This document shows, piece after piece, positions 29,760 through 39,731 of a DNA stretch of 64,000 bases. Made by a program: the position numbers and the translations under genes. Position 1 is the stretch's first letter. Every line of letters starts with the position of its first letter. Source of the DNA: Prorocentrum cordatum (lineage: Eukaryota > Sar > Dinophyceae > Prorocentrales > Prorocentraceae); assembly GCA_963575745.1 (NCBI GenBank), contig CAUYUJ010019340.1:81647-145646 (forward strand), given 5' to 3'. The notes beneath the pieces are model-generated. The model was given only the letters and a program-made list of their open reading frames with translations. It was not told the DNA's origin and did no database searches.

Positions 29760-29877
29760 ATAATTAGGGCTTAGGGTTTAGGAGGGTTTAACGGCTTAAG
29801 GGTTTTAGAGGGCTTTAGGGTTTTAAGGTTTTAGAGCTTTAGAGTTTTAGGGTTTAGGGTTTAGGGTTTAGGGTCTA
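29760..29877. repeat. Degenerate then intact TTTAGGG tract, leading to block T copy 3
   Basis: Variants such as TTTTAGAGGGCTTTAGGG precede three clean TTTAGGG copies. Block T copy 3 runs from 29871 to about 29975. Confidence 0.85.
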
Positions 29878-29975
29878 ACAGGGCAAGGCCAAGAATACCT
29901 ACCCGCATAGGCACCCACCTGCGGCGGCTATCAATCCCCCCGCATCTCCACCCCCACATAAAGATCATCTCTCCA

Positions 29976-30372
29976 TTCAAGTCGTACAGGGGGAGGGTCG
30001 ATTGCATATTGTCGTACAGCCCGAGAAGGGTTCCGTGCGTGCCCGCTCGCAGATGGTGAGGATATGATCGATTGCATATAGTCGTACAGCCCGAGAGGGG
30101 TTCCGTGCGTGCCCGCTAGCAGATGGTGAGGGTATGCATGGGTCGACTGCATGTAGTCGTACAGCCCGAGAGGAGTTCCACGGGTGCCCGCTCGCAGATG
30201 GTGAGGGTATGCATGGGTCGATTGCATATAGTCGTACAGCCCGAGAGGGGTTCCGTGCGTGCCCACTCGCAGATGGTGGGGGTATGCACGGGTCGATTGC
30301 ATGTAGTCGTACAGCCCGAGATGGGGTCCGTGCGTGCCCGCTCGCAGATGGTGAGGGTATGCATGGGGGAAG
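29976..30372. repeat. 74-bp tandem repeat, about 5 copies
   Basis: GTCGTACAGCCCGAGAGGGG, TTCCGTGCGTGCCCGCTCGC and AGATGGTGAGGGTATGCATG recur. GTCGTACAG occurs at 30011, 30081, 30156, 30231 and 30305. Confidence 0.92.
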
Positions 30373-30560
30373 TGCCCATCGGAGACGATGGATGATCAGG
30401 ATGTAGTGTTTTTTTGCAGTAGATCGTGAGGGTTTGCATGGCGGGTCGGGCAGGATATAATGATTTGTCATAGGGAAAGTGCACATCGGAGACGATGGAT
30501 GAGCAGGATAATGTTTGTTGCAATAGATCGTGGGGGGTTCACATGGCGAAGCGCAGGGCG
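30373..30560. repeat. 108-bp tandem repeat, 2 copies
   Basis: AAGTGCCCATCGGAGACGAT and AAGTGCACATCGGAGACGAT begin two units that share GATGAGCAGGAT-type and GTAGATCGTGAGGG-type parts. Confidence 0.8.
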
Positions 30561-30647
30561 AGCCGCGAAAAATCAGGAAATTTGGCTTTAGGGTTTAATA
30601 ATAACAAGATTAGAGATTTAGGGTTCAGGCTTTAGGGGATCCCTTTC

Positions 30648-30690
30648 CCGCGTGCACCCCCCTTGTTGAGCAACATTGGGGGTGCACGCC
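30648..30690. repeat. Perfect-stem hairpin near telomere-like sequence
   Basis: GCGTGCACCCCCC and GGGGGTGCACGC pair across TTGTTGAGCAACATT, which itself contains TTGTTGAGCAACA. Confidence 0.85.
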
Positions 30691-30869
30691 TGCTTCCGCT
30701 CCTCACCCGCCGCGCCCCCACCGAACCCTTCTTTTTTAAAGTTTAGGGTTCTTTGGTTGGCTCGCTCGTTGGGAGATGCAAGGGTGCGCGATGGCTGTCG
30801 CGCGAGCTCGGCCGGGCGGGGGCCGCCCGACGTGTAGGTGCGATTAGGGTTTCGGCGCGGGCTCTGCCC

Positions 30870-31142
30870 TCTTTCCTAACCGGTTACCAGAGGCGCTCGC
30901 CGACGCTAATTAGCGTCACCAGAGCGCTTGCCGACGCTATTCAGGGTCGCCAGGGGCGCTCTCGCCGACGCTGATTAAGGTCGCCTGGGCCGCTCGCCGA
31001 CGCTAATTAGTGTCGCCAGGGCGCTCGCCGACGCTATTTAAGGTCGCCAGGTCGCTCGCCGACGCTAATTAGGGTCGCCAGAGCGCTCGCCGACGCTACT
31101 TAAGGTCGCCAGGGCGCTCGCCGACGCTATTTAGGGTCGCCA
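30870..31142. repeat. Tandem repeat of about 32 bp, 8 copies
   Basis: CGCTCGCCGACGCTAATTAG and GGTCGCCAG-type segments alternate from 30893 onward, with the variants GCTATTTAAGG and GCTACTTAAGG. Confidence 0.9.
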
Positions 31143-31149
31143 TCGACCT

Positions 31150-31398
31150 TTCCCCAGGATGGAAGCACGTGGGAGCGTCTGGGAGCGTGACTGGACACGC
31201 AGAGTGCACCGCGAGTGCAGGCCTTGGGTTAGGACCGTTGGCGTCGCCCCCGCTGAAGCGACTTGGTAGCGCCCAAAACCCGGAGAGCGAAGAGACCCTC
31301 GGAACGGGAAATCTTTCCTGGAGAAATCTGGGGGGCTCCCCTGCAGCGCTGCTGCGGCGCTGCTACAAACGCTTCCACGCGTGCCTGCACGCGCGTCG
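31150..31398. repeat. GC-rich dispersed element, inverted relative to 9.7-9.97 kb
   Basis: 31262-31395 matches the reverse complement of about 9820-9962 (TAGCGCCCAAAACCCGGAGA, CGCTTCCACGCGTGCCTGCA). The part before 31262 contains GTCGCCCCCGCTGAAGCGA, which also occurs at about 61682. Confidence 0.6.
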
Positions 31399-31438
31399 AC
31401 TGGCGCCGGCGGTAAACCGTCAACCTGGTCACCGCCGG
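31399..31438. repeat. H element hairpin
   Basis: CCGGCGGTAA (31406-31415) and TCACCGCCGG (31429-31438) enclose ACCGTCAACCTGG. One A.C mismatch breaks the covariation pattern. Confidence 0.8.
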
Positions 31439-31736
31439 GAAACTCGTAGAGCTCCTTGCACCCGTCAGAGAGCTTAGGATATAAGCGGAGAGCTTCTGTG
31501 AGCTTTTCTAGAAAAACATCAAATTGAGATTTTTGGAGTGAAGATGAAGTCGGTTCCCGGAAGTGAACTAACACTAAAACTGGCTCTAGATAGCTGAGCT
31601 GCAGAAGGAAGAAAGTTTATATACTAATGCTCGGCGTAGAAAATCTGCTTTCTCAAAATAAATGATCAAATATCTTTCACATATTCGCAAAACTACCCAA
31701 AAGTTGTCACATTGTCCTTTCTGGTCGGGTCGACCA
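31439..31736. repeat. A-type unit
   Basis: TTGCACCCGTCAGAGAGC, GGAGTGAAGATGAAGTCGG, TTCCCGGAAGTGAACTAAC, CTCAAAATAAATGATCAAAT. Confidence 0.6.
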
Positions 31737-31777
31737 CTGGGCGCCGGCGGTAAACCGTCAACCTTTGTTACCGCCGG
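31737..31777. repeat. H element hairpin, perfect 10-bp stem
   Basis: CCGGCGGTAA (31744-31753) and TTACCGCCGG (31768-31777) enclose ACCGTCAACCTTTG. Confidence 0.85.
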
Positions 31778-31784
31778 GGGACTC

Positions 31785-32622
31785 GTAGAGCTTCATGACA
31801 ATATATAATGTGAAAAATGCAGAGAGCGAATAGTTTTCAGCCAAAGCGAAACCTCTCGATGCAACAGCCGAACGCCCCCGATGCTTCTGGATTGTCTTCT
31901 TTACGAGCTCTCTCGCCCCCCTACGCCCGAGTTACGTGCGTAAATCGACAGCACCTCTCAAGATGACTCTAACATAACGAATAGTTTGGCAACCCAGCTC
32001 GAGTATCAAACCGAGTTCAGACCTCTGAATGCGACAGGCGGACGCGTCTGATGTCTGCGAATCGACTCCTGTGATTACCAGCCCCGCAGCCCCCCCTACA
32101 GCCCGAGTTTAGTGCAGAAAACCGACAGCACTTCTCAGGATGACTCGAAAATACAATAATTCCGCAGACTAGTTCGGGCAGCAGACCGAGTTCCGAGCTC
32201 TGGATTCGACAAGCGGACGCGCCTGATGTCTTCAAATCGATTCCTGTGACCAGCAGAACTGTAGCCGCCCCCCAGCCCGAGTTGAGTGCAGAAAACCGAG
32301 AGCACTTCTCAAGATGACTCGAATAATACGAATAGTTTCGCGATTCTAGATCGAGCAGCAGACCGATTTCAGAGCTCTGGATTCGACAGACAGATGCGAC
32401 TGATGATTATGAATCGGTTTCTGTAAGTATCACCTCTGCAGCTATCCTATAGCTCGAGCTAAGTACAGAAAACCGAGAGTGTATGTCAAGATGACCCGAA
32501 TAATAGAATAGGTTTGCGGACCTAGCTCGGCTAGCAGACCGAGTTCAGACCTCTAGATTCAACAGCCGAACGTGCCTGATCATTCTGAATCGATTAGCTG
32601 TGCTTACCACCTCTGTAGCTGT
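31785..32622. repeat. Satellite array
   Basis: It holds about five units with AATAATACGAATAG-like, AGCAGACCGAGTTC, GACGCGCCTGATG and CAGCCCGAGTT-like landmarks at about 165-185 bp. The LINE at 32638 interrupts the last unit. Confidence 0.7.
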
Positions 32623-32637
32623 CCTGAAGCTCGAGTT
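32623..32637. repeat. Target site duplication, left copy
   Basis: CCTGAAGCTCGAGTT is identical to 34849-34863 and is satellite sequence in origin. Confidence 0.9.
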
Positions 32638-32694
32638 TGGTGTTTGGTCAGGCTACACAGGGCGCGTGCGCCCAAGCCTAAGGGCTAGAGCCAG

Positions 32695-33645
32695 TTAAAT
32701 CCGCCTCCTCCGCTTTGCAGAGGAAATTTCTTTAACAATGTGCTCCACACCTGTGCACAGGCGCTCGGCAGCAGATAATTCTGCCTCCGTCACGGTGGCT
32801 CCTACATCAAACATGTAGGCTTCGGAGCTCACGAGTGTCCACGGGCCATTCTCTGGAGCAACTTCGATCCAGTGACCTCCTGCAGCACCCTCACTGCTCA
32901 CTCCACCATCCCAGCATCCTCTGATGTATTTGATGTTTGTCCTGTTCTGTTTGATATAGTCGTGCTTGTAAATTATGTAACAGTTTCCTTCTCTCGCATG
33001 GTGTGTAAGCTCATCAGCATAGGCATTGGCTTCCCTATAGATATGTTTCCAGAAATCCCTACCGTACGTCGGGCATCGTATGTTGTGTTGTTCACTCACG
33101 TCATACATGATATTTTGTATCCTGGCGATCCGTTTGGCATACCCACTGTTGTCACAAGCCCAGACTCCCCTCAACCATTGTACGACTGTTTTACTGTCTC
33201 CGCACATTTCAACAGCGATACCTTCCATCCCAGGGTCCCATATCGTAGTCTGTTCATTAATAACTGCAAGACGTCTGGCCAACTCGTCATCTGTCGGTGT
33301 CTTCGCAAACCCTCCCATCCTCCTCTCCTTACTCCTCTTCACAAACATATCCTCCACCTTGGGTATCTGTGATATGTGTTCCACAAACTCCTCCCAATCC
33401 GTCGGTACAACGCACGTGTCGTGCCACAGAAGCGATCTCCATTTTTCAAAGGGTGCATGCCAGCTGCTCGCCACGATTCGTGGTCTGCCTCTGAGCCGTC
33501 TCGTTCCCTCTCTCGACATCGTCCGACTTACTGCCGCCAGCATTTCATCCCTCTGCACCGTCCACTCCCCCGATACATGCAACATGGAGCGCAGCGTCTG
33601 CTGCCACGATTTGCTATACACGGTGGACGGCATGTGCACTTATAT
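32695..33645 (-). pseudogene. LINE connector and complete permuted RNase H
   Basis: The single 314-codon frame contains the whole RNase H in permuted order: EMCGDSKTVVQWLRGVW (D148), then FWKHIYREANAYADELTHHA (D209), then GCWDGGVSSEGAAGGHWIEV (D244), then ATVTEAELSAAERL (E287). The four carboxylates of a canonical RNase H (D10-E48-D70-D134) are all present but start at the D70 strand. The histidine that precedes the D134 motif in the bacterial enzyme is replaced by Arg/Glu (YREANAYAD). It ends at a TAA, 18 residues after the last helix. It is the 3' end of ORF2, and a frameshift separates it from RT. Confidence 0.85.
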
Positions 33646-34841
33646 TGGGATACCTCCACGGCGAATTCAAAGTTGCACCTCACAACTTTCTCCACCAACG
33701 TTTTGAACCCCCCCTCCTTGAACATCTCCCTGGATCTGCTGGTACTGCGATCCCTGAACTCCTCCCACGTTTCCGTCTCTTTTCTATGTAATCCTCGCAT
33801 TGTATTCAAACATCTTCCTTCAAAGCTCCTCAATATGTTCAGCACATGTTCATTACAGCTCCACCCCACACATCCATGGCATATGATCTGTTGGACTCTG
33901 CTATGATACCGTCTGAATTTCCCCCTCATGCTCACCGCGCGTGATCGATAGAATTTAATATCAGCATAGAAACACCGCCTGCCTGCATCAATACGGTGCC
34001 GCACTGCATGGAAATCCCTCGGGTTCGTCACAAATTTAACTCCCAGTATGTCGCACTCGCTTTTTCTCGGCAAAACCACTGCCTCACGTAATTGATGGGG
34101 TAGGCTGGGGTCTCCAGCCCGTGCACAAATATCATCTCCCAGTTCGCAAACTAATGATTGTGGTCCCTGGTTTTGTCTCAGCCCAAAAACAAGGTACTCC
34201 AGGCTCTCAATCTTCCAGTCCATACCAGCCCGTCTAAGGGCCACGGTCAACATACTCACCATATTCCTCAGCTGATTCGCCGAAGTTGCCAGCAGCACCA
34301 CATTGTCAGCCCATATGTAATGGTTGACCAGCGCCTGTTGTGTCCCCTCGCCTTCCAATCGTACTCCATAATGACATGCTTCCCATGATTCAGCAATAGA
34401 GGCCCAAATTGCCTCCAACACAATATTGAAGAGCACTGGGCCTTCTTTCCCTCCAGTTCGCACCGACTTGTTATACAGGATCTCTTCGCTGCACACATCC
34501 TGGAAATCAAAAACTGCTGTGTTTCCAATCATAGGCTCCACAATTGCAATAATCAGATCTGTTGGATATCTCAGATGTTCCATCGCGCGGATCACCATCG
34601 AGACAGTGACATGATCAAACGCTTTCTTTATATCCATTATCCCCATATGTACCGACTCGCCTTTTCCCCAGAGAGTGGCATGACGTGTCATGTGCAGCAA
34701 AGGGGCCGCCATGTGATGAACTTTGTGACTCTTCTGGAATCCATATGTCGCCAATTTTTTTGATATGTCCATGTTCTTCCACAAGAATAAGAAGGCACGC
34801 CATGTACCACTTGCTCATAACACTCAACAGCGATATAACAC
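33528..34841 (-). pseudogene. LINE reverse transcriptase, 5'-truncated
   Basis: The first frame gives MSKWYMACLLILVEEHGHIK. After a frameshift near 34790 the reading continues YGFQKSHKVHHM, HMGIMDIKKAFDHVTVSM (motif A), VRTGGKEGPVLFNIVLEAI (motif B), NHYIWADNVVLLATS (motif C), GMDWKIESLEYLVFG (motif D), then FEGRCLNTMRGLHRKETE of the thumb/connector. Motif C is WADN. The APE domain is absent through truncation. Near 33650 it shifts frame into the RNase H part, so its last residues are spurious. Confidence 0.85.
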
Positions 34842-34848
34842 TCAACAG

Positions 34849-34863
34849 CCTGAAGCTCGAGTT
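34849..34863. repeat. Target site duplication, right copy
   Basis: CCTGAAGCTCGAGTT is identical to 32623-32637. Confidence 0.9.
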
Positions 34864-35297
34864 AAGTACAGAAAACGGAGAGCGTCTGCTAAGATGATCC
34901 GAATAATACAAGTAGGTTTGCGGACCTAGCTCGGCTAGCAGACCGAGTTCAGACCTCTAGATTCAACGGGCGAACGCGCCTGATCATTCTGAATCGATTA
35001 GCTGTGCTTACCAGCTCTGTAGCTGTCCTAAAGCTCGAGTTATGCTGAGAAAATTGTCAGCGCGTGTCAATATGACCCGAAAAGGCCGATCCCGCCTGCC
35101 TGCTTTTTGGCAGTAAAAGGTACCCGATTGAGCTGAGATCAAGATGGCGAGCAGGAATAAGATCGAATATCATGGGAAAAAAAAACTAGAGCTCAAACGA
35201 ATTGCTGAATTTCGAGAACAAAATTTTCAACCGACCAAAAGTCACCAAAAGGTCCGTCGAGTTTTTTGGTTGCCAACTAGCTCTCCAGCGCGCCGGA
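34864..35297. repeat. Satellite unit and terminal block
   Basis: One satellite unit is followed by CCGATCCCGCCTGCC, GATGGCGAGCAGGAATAAG, AGAGCTCAAACGAATTG, GGTCCGTCGAG and CAACTAGCTCTCCAGCG. Confidence 0.65.
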
Positions 35298-35337
35298 ACT
35301 GGCGCCGGCGGTGAACCGTCAACCTGGTCACCGCCGG
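35298..35337. repeat. H element hairpin, perfect 10-bp stem (GTGA/TCAC type)
   Basis: CCGGCGGTGA (35305-35314) and TCACCGCCGG (35328-35337) enclose ACCGTCAACCTGG. It is inserted in a terminal block after CGCGCCGGA. Confidence 0.87.
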
Positions 35338-35636
35338 GATCCTCGTAGAGCTCCTTTCACGCGCGAGATTGCTCAGAGTCGAAAGAGAAAGCTTCTGGAA
35401 GCATTTCTCGAAAAAGGGAAAAAATGATTTTTGTCATGTCGACATCAAGTTGGTTCCGCCAAGTGTTTTGATAGTAAAAGTGCGCCTACAGAGCTCATAC
35501 TAAGACAGAGAGGCCCTCATAGTCGTTTACAGGTGCGAAATATCTGCTTTCTCAAAATGAATTGTCCAATATCTTTTAAAAAATTGCAAAACCACCCAAA
35601 AGTTATCACTTTGTCCTTTCTGGCCGGGTCGACCAA
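35338..35636. repeat. A-type unit
   Basis: GTCATGTCGACATCAAGTTGG, AAGTGTTTTGATAGTAAAAG, CTTTCTCAAAATGAATTGTC and GGCCGGGTCGACCAACT. Confidence 0.65.
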
Positions 35637-35676
35637 CTGGGAACCGGCGGTAAACCGTCAACCAGATTACCGCCGG
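35637..35676. repeat. H element hairpin, perfect 10-bp stem
   Basis: CCGGCGGTAA (35644-35653) and TTACCGCCGG (35667-35676) enclose ACCGTCAACCAGA. Confidence 0.83.
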
Positions 35677-35882
35677 GCACCTCGTAGAGCTCTTTTCTTG
35701 CACAGCGCTCCTCGGAACACATAAAGAAAGCTTCTAAAGCGAGAGCCGAACTCGAGAAATCACGACTTTTCGGTTTTATCCAACGCCAGTTCCTCCAAGT
35801 GTTTCGATAGTAATACTGCACCTACCGACCTGAAAATTTACTAACAGACGCGAGAGAACCCACTTCGCTTTGATAATATGAC

Positions 35883-35941
<59 letters not shown>

Positions 35942-36177
35942 GCATTTTTGGTATCGATACAAAGTCGGTTCCTAAGTGTTTTGATAGTAATACTGTCCCT
36001 AGCGCCACCAAAAATTAACAGCAGGTGCGCCACAGCGTACTACAGGGAATAAAAATCTCACTGCTGAAAACGAACTTAAAAATTTCACATAAAGTGAGAA
36101 AACCAAAAAAAAAAAAAAAAAAAAAAAAAAAACGACCCCGGGTTACCACATTCTCTCTTTTGGTCGGGCCGGCCAAC
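35677..36177. repeat. A-type units with two long A runs
   Basis: Two partial A-type stretches (AAGTGTTTCGATAGTAATAC; AAGTGTTTTGATAGTAATAC) contain about 55 A at 35886-35940 and about 29 A at 36104-36132. Confidence 0.7.
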
Positions 36178-36217
36178 TGGGCGCCGGCGGTAAACCGTCA
36201 AACTTTCTCACCGCCGG
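36178..36217. repeat. H element hairpin
   Basis: CCGGCGGTAA (36184-36193) and TCACCGCCGG (36208-36217) enclose ACCGTCAAACTTTC. There is one A.C mismatch. Confidence 0.78.
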
Positions 36218-36229
36218 GGGACTCGTAGA

Positions 36230-37320
36230 GCTTCCTGACCATATATACAGTGTCGAACAAAATTGCAGAGAACAAATAGTTTTTCAGCCATAGTAATTTC
36301 AGACCTCTCGATGCAACAGCCGAACGCCGCTCATGCTTCTGGATCGTTGTCTCTGCGCACGAGCTCCGTAGCTCTCCTAGAGCCCGAGCTGCGTGCGAAA
36401 ATCGCCAGCACCGCTCAAGATCACTCGAAAAATACAAATACTCTCGCGAATCTAGCTCGAGTATCAGACCGAGATCAGACCTCTGAATGCAACAGGCGGA
36501 CGCGCCTGGTGTCTCCGAATCGATTCAAGTCATTACCAGCCCTGCAGCCCCCTTACAGCCCGTTTTAAGTGCAGAAGACTGACTGCACTTCTGAAGATAA
36601 CTCGAACAATACGAATAGTTTCGCGGACCTTGCTCGGGCAGCAGACCGAGTTCAGAGCTTTGAATGCGACAGGCGGACGCGTCTGGTGTCTCCGAATCGA
36701 TTCCAGAGATTACCAGCCCTGCAGCCACCTTACAGCTCGAGTTAAGTGCAGAAAACGGACAGCATCTCCCAAGATGGCTCGAAGAATACGAATAGTTTTG
36801 CAGGCCCAGCTCGGGCAGCAACGAGATCTGAGCTCTTGATTTCGAAGGCGGACGCGCCTGATGTCTCCGAATCGATTCCTGTGAGAGCGAGCCCTGCAGC
36901 CCCCCTGCAGCCCGAGTTAAGTGCAGAAAACTGACAGCACCTCTCAAGGTGACTCGAACAATACGAATAGTTTCGCGAACCTAGCTCGGGCAGCAGACCG
37001 AGTTGAGACCTCTAGATGGAATAGACGAACGCGCCTGATGATTCGCAATCGATTTCTGTGAAAATGAGCTCTGTAGCTGCCCTACAGCTCGAGTTAAGTA
37101 CAAAATACCGACAACACGTATCAAGATGACTGGAAACAGCCGATCCCGCCGCGACGCTTTTTTGCAGAAATATTTACCCGATCTGACATTAAGACGGCGA
37201 GCGGGAATAAGATCGAATATGGTCAGAAAACCTACTAGAGCTCAAACGAATTGTTGAACTTCGAGAACAAAATTTTCAACCGATCAAAAGTCAGCAAAAG
37301 GTCCGTCGAGATTTTTCTTG
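36230..37320. repeat. Satellite array and terminal block
   Basis: It has about five units (CAATACGAATAGTTTCGCGG, GCAGACCGAG, GGCGGACGCGCCTGATG), then CCGATCCCGCCGCG, GACGGCGAGCGGGAATAAG and GGTCCGTCGAGA. Confidence 0.68.
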
Positions 37321-37515
37321 CCAACTAGCTCTCCAGCGCGCCGGAATTACTCTTAAGCTTCCAGCAGCTTGCTAAGGGAAGCTCTACGAGTTACTAGCTC
37401 CAGCCTGCGCCCGAATTCCTCTTAGCTCTTTCCCGAAGAGCTCTACGAGGTACTAGCTCCACCCCGCGCCGGAATTCCTCTAGCTCATCGATGCCGAAGA
37501 GCTCCACGAGGTACA
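37321..37515. repeat. Three tandem M elements
   Basis: Three successive units each run from CTAGCTCYMCAGC/CACC-type starts to GAAGCTCTACGAGTT, GAGCTCTACGAGGT and GAGCTCCACGAGGT. Confidence 0.75.
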
Positions 37516-37555
37516 GCTCAACGCAGGTCATCGGACGGGAAGCGGAAGCGCGGGT

Positions 37556-38220
37556 ACGTCGTCGAGCTCTTCGGCATCGATGAGCTAGAGGAATTTGAGC
37601 ACGGGGTGCAGCTAGTAGCTCGTAGAGCTTCCCTTAGAGCGTTAGCGGCGAAGCTAGAAGAGTAACACCTCGCAGAGGTCCTCGGCAAGATGAGCTAAGA
37701 GGAATTCGGGCGCAGGTGGAGCTAGTTGGCAGACCCGACCTTAAGAGACAATGTGACGACTTTGGGTCGGTTTTGCTAAGATTTGAAAGATATTTGACCA
37801 TTCATGTTGAGAAACCAGATTTTTCTCACGTGCAGTGGGTTATTTCGCGCTCGTCAGTCCAATTCTCAGGTCGATAGCTGCGCTATTACTATCGGAAGAC
37901 TTGCAGGAACCGACTGTGTCCCGAGCCATCTTGACACGCTTTGACGGTTTTCTAAACTTAACTCGTGATTTAGGAGAGCCACGGAGCTGATGCTTACAGA
38001 AACCGATTCTGAATCATCGGGCGCGTTTGTCTGTCGCATCCAGAGTTCTGAACTTGGTCTGCTACTTGAGCTAGGTCCGCAAAGCTGTTCGTATTCTTCG
38101 AATCATTGTGACAAGTGCTATCGGTTTTCACTTAAGATTCAGAAGAGCTACAGAGCTGGTACGCACACACACACCGATCCAGTATAATCAGGCGCGTTCG
38201 TCTGATGCATCGAGCTGTCT
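37556..38220. repeat. Inverted M, A-type and satellite modules
   Basis: From GAGCTCTTCGGCATCGATGA on, the M elements, then GGTTTTGCTAAGATTTGAAA, TGGGTTATTTCGCG and satellite units all read as reverse complements of the modules to the left. The centre of this large imperfect palindrome is near 37535. Confidence 0.75.
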
Positions 38221-38223
38221 GAA

Positions 38224-38264
38224 CTGGGCGCCGGCGGTAAACCCTCAACCTTTGTTACCGCTGG
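38224..38264. repeat. H element hairpin
   Basis: CCGGCGGTAA (38231-38240) and TTACCGCTGG (38255-38264) enclose ACCCTCAACCTTTG. Confidence 0.78.
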
Positions 38265-39350
38265 GGGACTCGTAGAGCTTCCTGACAACATGTAATGTCG
38301 AAAACAATTACACAGAAAACATATTTTTTTAGCCCAAGCAATTTCAGACCTCTCGGATGCAACTGCCGAGCGTCCCCAATGCTTCTGGATTGTCTTCTGC
38401 ACGAGCTCTGTAGCTCTCCTACAGCCCGAGTTACGTGCGTAAATCGACAGCACCTCTCAAGATGACTCGAACAATACGAATAGTTTGGCAAAGATAGCTC
38501 GAGTATCAGACCGAGTTCAGACCTGAGCATACGCGTCTGATGTCTCTGAATCGATTCCTGTGATTACCAGCCCTGCAGCCCCCGCCTACAGCCCGAGCTA
38601 AGTGCAGGAAACCCACAGCACCTCTCAGGATGACTCGAACAATACGAATAGTTTCGCGAACCTACTTCGGGCAGCAGACAGAGTTCGGAGCTCTGGATTC
38701 GACAGGCGGACGCGCCTGATGTCTCCGAATCGATTCCAGTGATTACCAGCCATGCAGCCCTCCTACAGCCCGAGTTAAGTGCAGAGAACCGACAGCATCT
38801 CTCAAGATGACTCGAACAATACGAATAGTTTCGCGATTCTAGATCGGGCAGCAGACCGAGTTCAGAGCTCTGGATTCAACAGACAACGGCCACTGATGAT
38901 TCTGAATCAGATTCTGTACGCATCAGCTCTGTAGCTGTCCTGTAGCTCATGACTCGAATAATACGAATAGGTTTGCGGACCTAGCTCGGCTAGCAGACCC
39001 AGTTCAGACCTCTGGGTTCAACAGGCGAACGCCCCTGATCATTCTGAATCGATTAGCTGTGCTTACCAGCTCTGTAGTTGTCCTGAAGCTCGAGGTATCT
39101 TGAGAAAACCGAGAGCGCGTGACAAGATGACTCGAAACGGCCGATCCCGCTAGTGTGCTTTTTGGCAGTAAAAGGTACCCAATCGAGCTGAGATCAAGAT
39201 GGCGAGCGGGAATGAGATCGAATATCACGGGAAAAAATACTAGAGCTCAAACGAATTGAGGAATTTCGAGAACAACATTTTCAACCGACCAAAAGTCACC
39301 AAAAAGTCCGTCGAGATTTTTCTTGCCAACTAGCTCTCCAGCGCCCCGGA
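38265..39350. repeat. Satellite array and terminal block, duplicated copy 1
   Basis: The stretch from the H at 38231 is repeated at an offset of about 1467 bp from 39698 (shared GAGCTTCCTGACAACATGT, TCTGGATTGTCTTCTG and TGAGCATACGCGTCTGATG). It ends in a terminal block at 39140-39350. Confidence 0.75.
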
Positions 39351-39390
39351 ACTGGCCCCGGCGGTGAACCGTCAATCTGGTCACCGCCGG
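39351..39390. repeat. H element hairpin, perfect 10-bp stem (GTGA/TCAC type)
   Basis: CCGGCGGTGA (39358-39367) and TCACCGCCGG (39381-39390) enclose ACCGTCAATCTGG. Confidence 0.85.
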
Positions 39391-39690
39391 GAACCTCGTA
39401 GAGCTCCTTGCACGCGTTCAGAGTGCTCAGATGTACAGCAGATAGCTTATCGGAGTAAATTTTGAAAAACACAGAATTATAATTTTTCGGTGTCAACATG
39501 ACCTCGGTTCCTCCAAATGTTCGGATAGCAAAACTCCCTCTAGAGAGCTGAGCTGCTCAAAGAAGAAAAGTTAGATACTAATGCTCGGAGTAAAAATCTG
39601 CTTTATCAAAATGAATTGTCAAATATCTTTCAAATATTCGCAAAACCACCCAAAAGTTATCACTTTCTTCTTTCTGGCCCGGTCGACCAA
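39391..39690. repeat. A-type unit
   Basis: GTGTCAACATGACCTCGG, GAGAGCTGAGCTGCTC, AAAATGAATTGTCAAATATC and GGCCCGGTCGACCAACT. Confidence 0.62.
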
Positions 39691-39731
39691 CTGGGCGCCG
39701 GCGGTAAACCGTCAACCTTTGTTACCGCCGG
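39691..39731. repeat. H element hairpin, perfect 10-bp stem
   Basis: CCGGCGGTAA (39698-39707) and TTACCGCCGG (39722-39731) enclose ACCGTCAACCTTTG. Confidence 0.87.

Larger units (their letters stand above)
32638..34848 (-). mobile_element. 5'-truncated LINE inserted in satellite, 2.2 kb
   Basis: A perfect 15-bp target duplication brackets it. Unlike the other LINEs here it is not in an H element and lacks an H sequence at its 3' end. The minus strand encodes RT from just upstream of motif A through the permuted RNase H. Two frameshifts (near 34790 and 33650) are visible. Codon usage and length of the open pieces suggest a fairly recent insertion. Confidence 0.9.

Noticed and set aside
30001-30370. 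74-bp repeats as a CRISPR array or coding repeat
   Set aside because: The entire unit is conserved with no variable spacer, and the open frames differ between units.
35886-35940. Long A run as the poly(A) tail of a plus-strand retrogene
   Set aside because: The sequence on both sides continues an A-type unit and no gene-like sequence or target duplication precedes the run; a microsatellite expansion is simpler.
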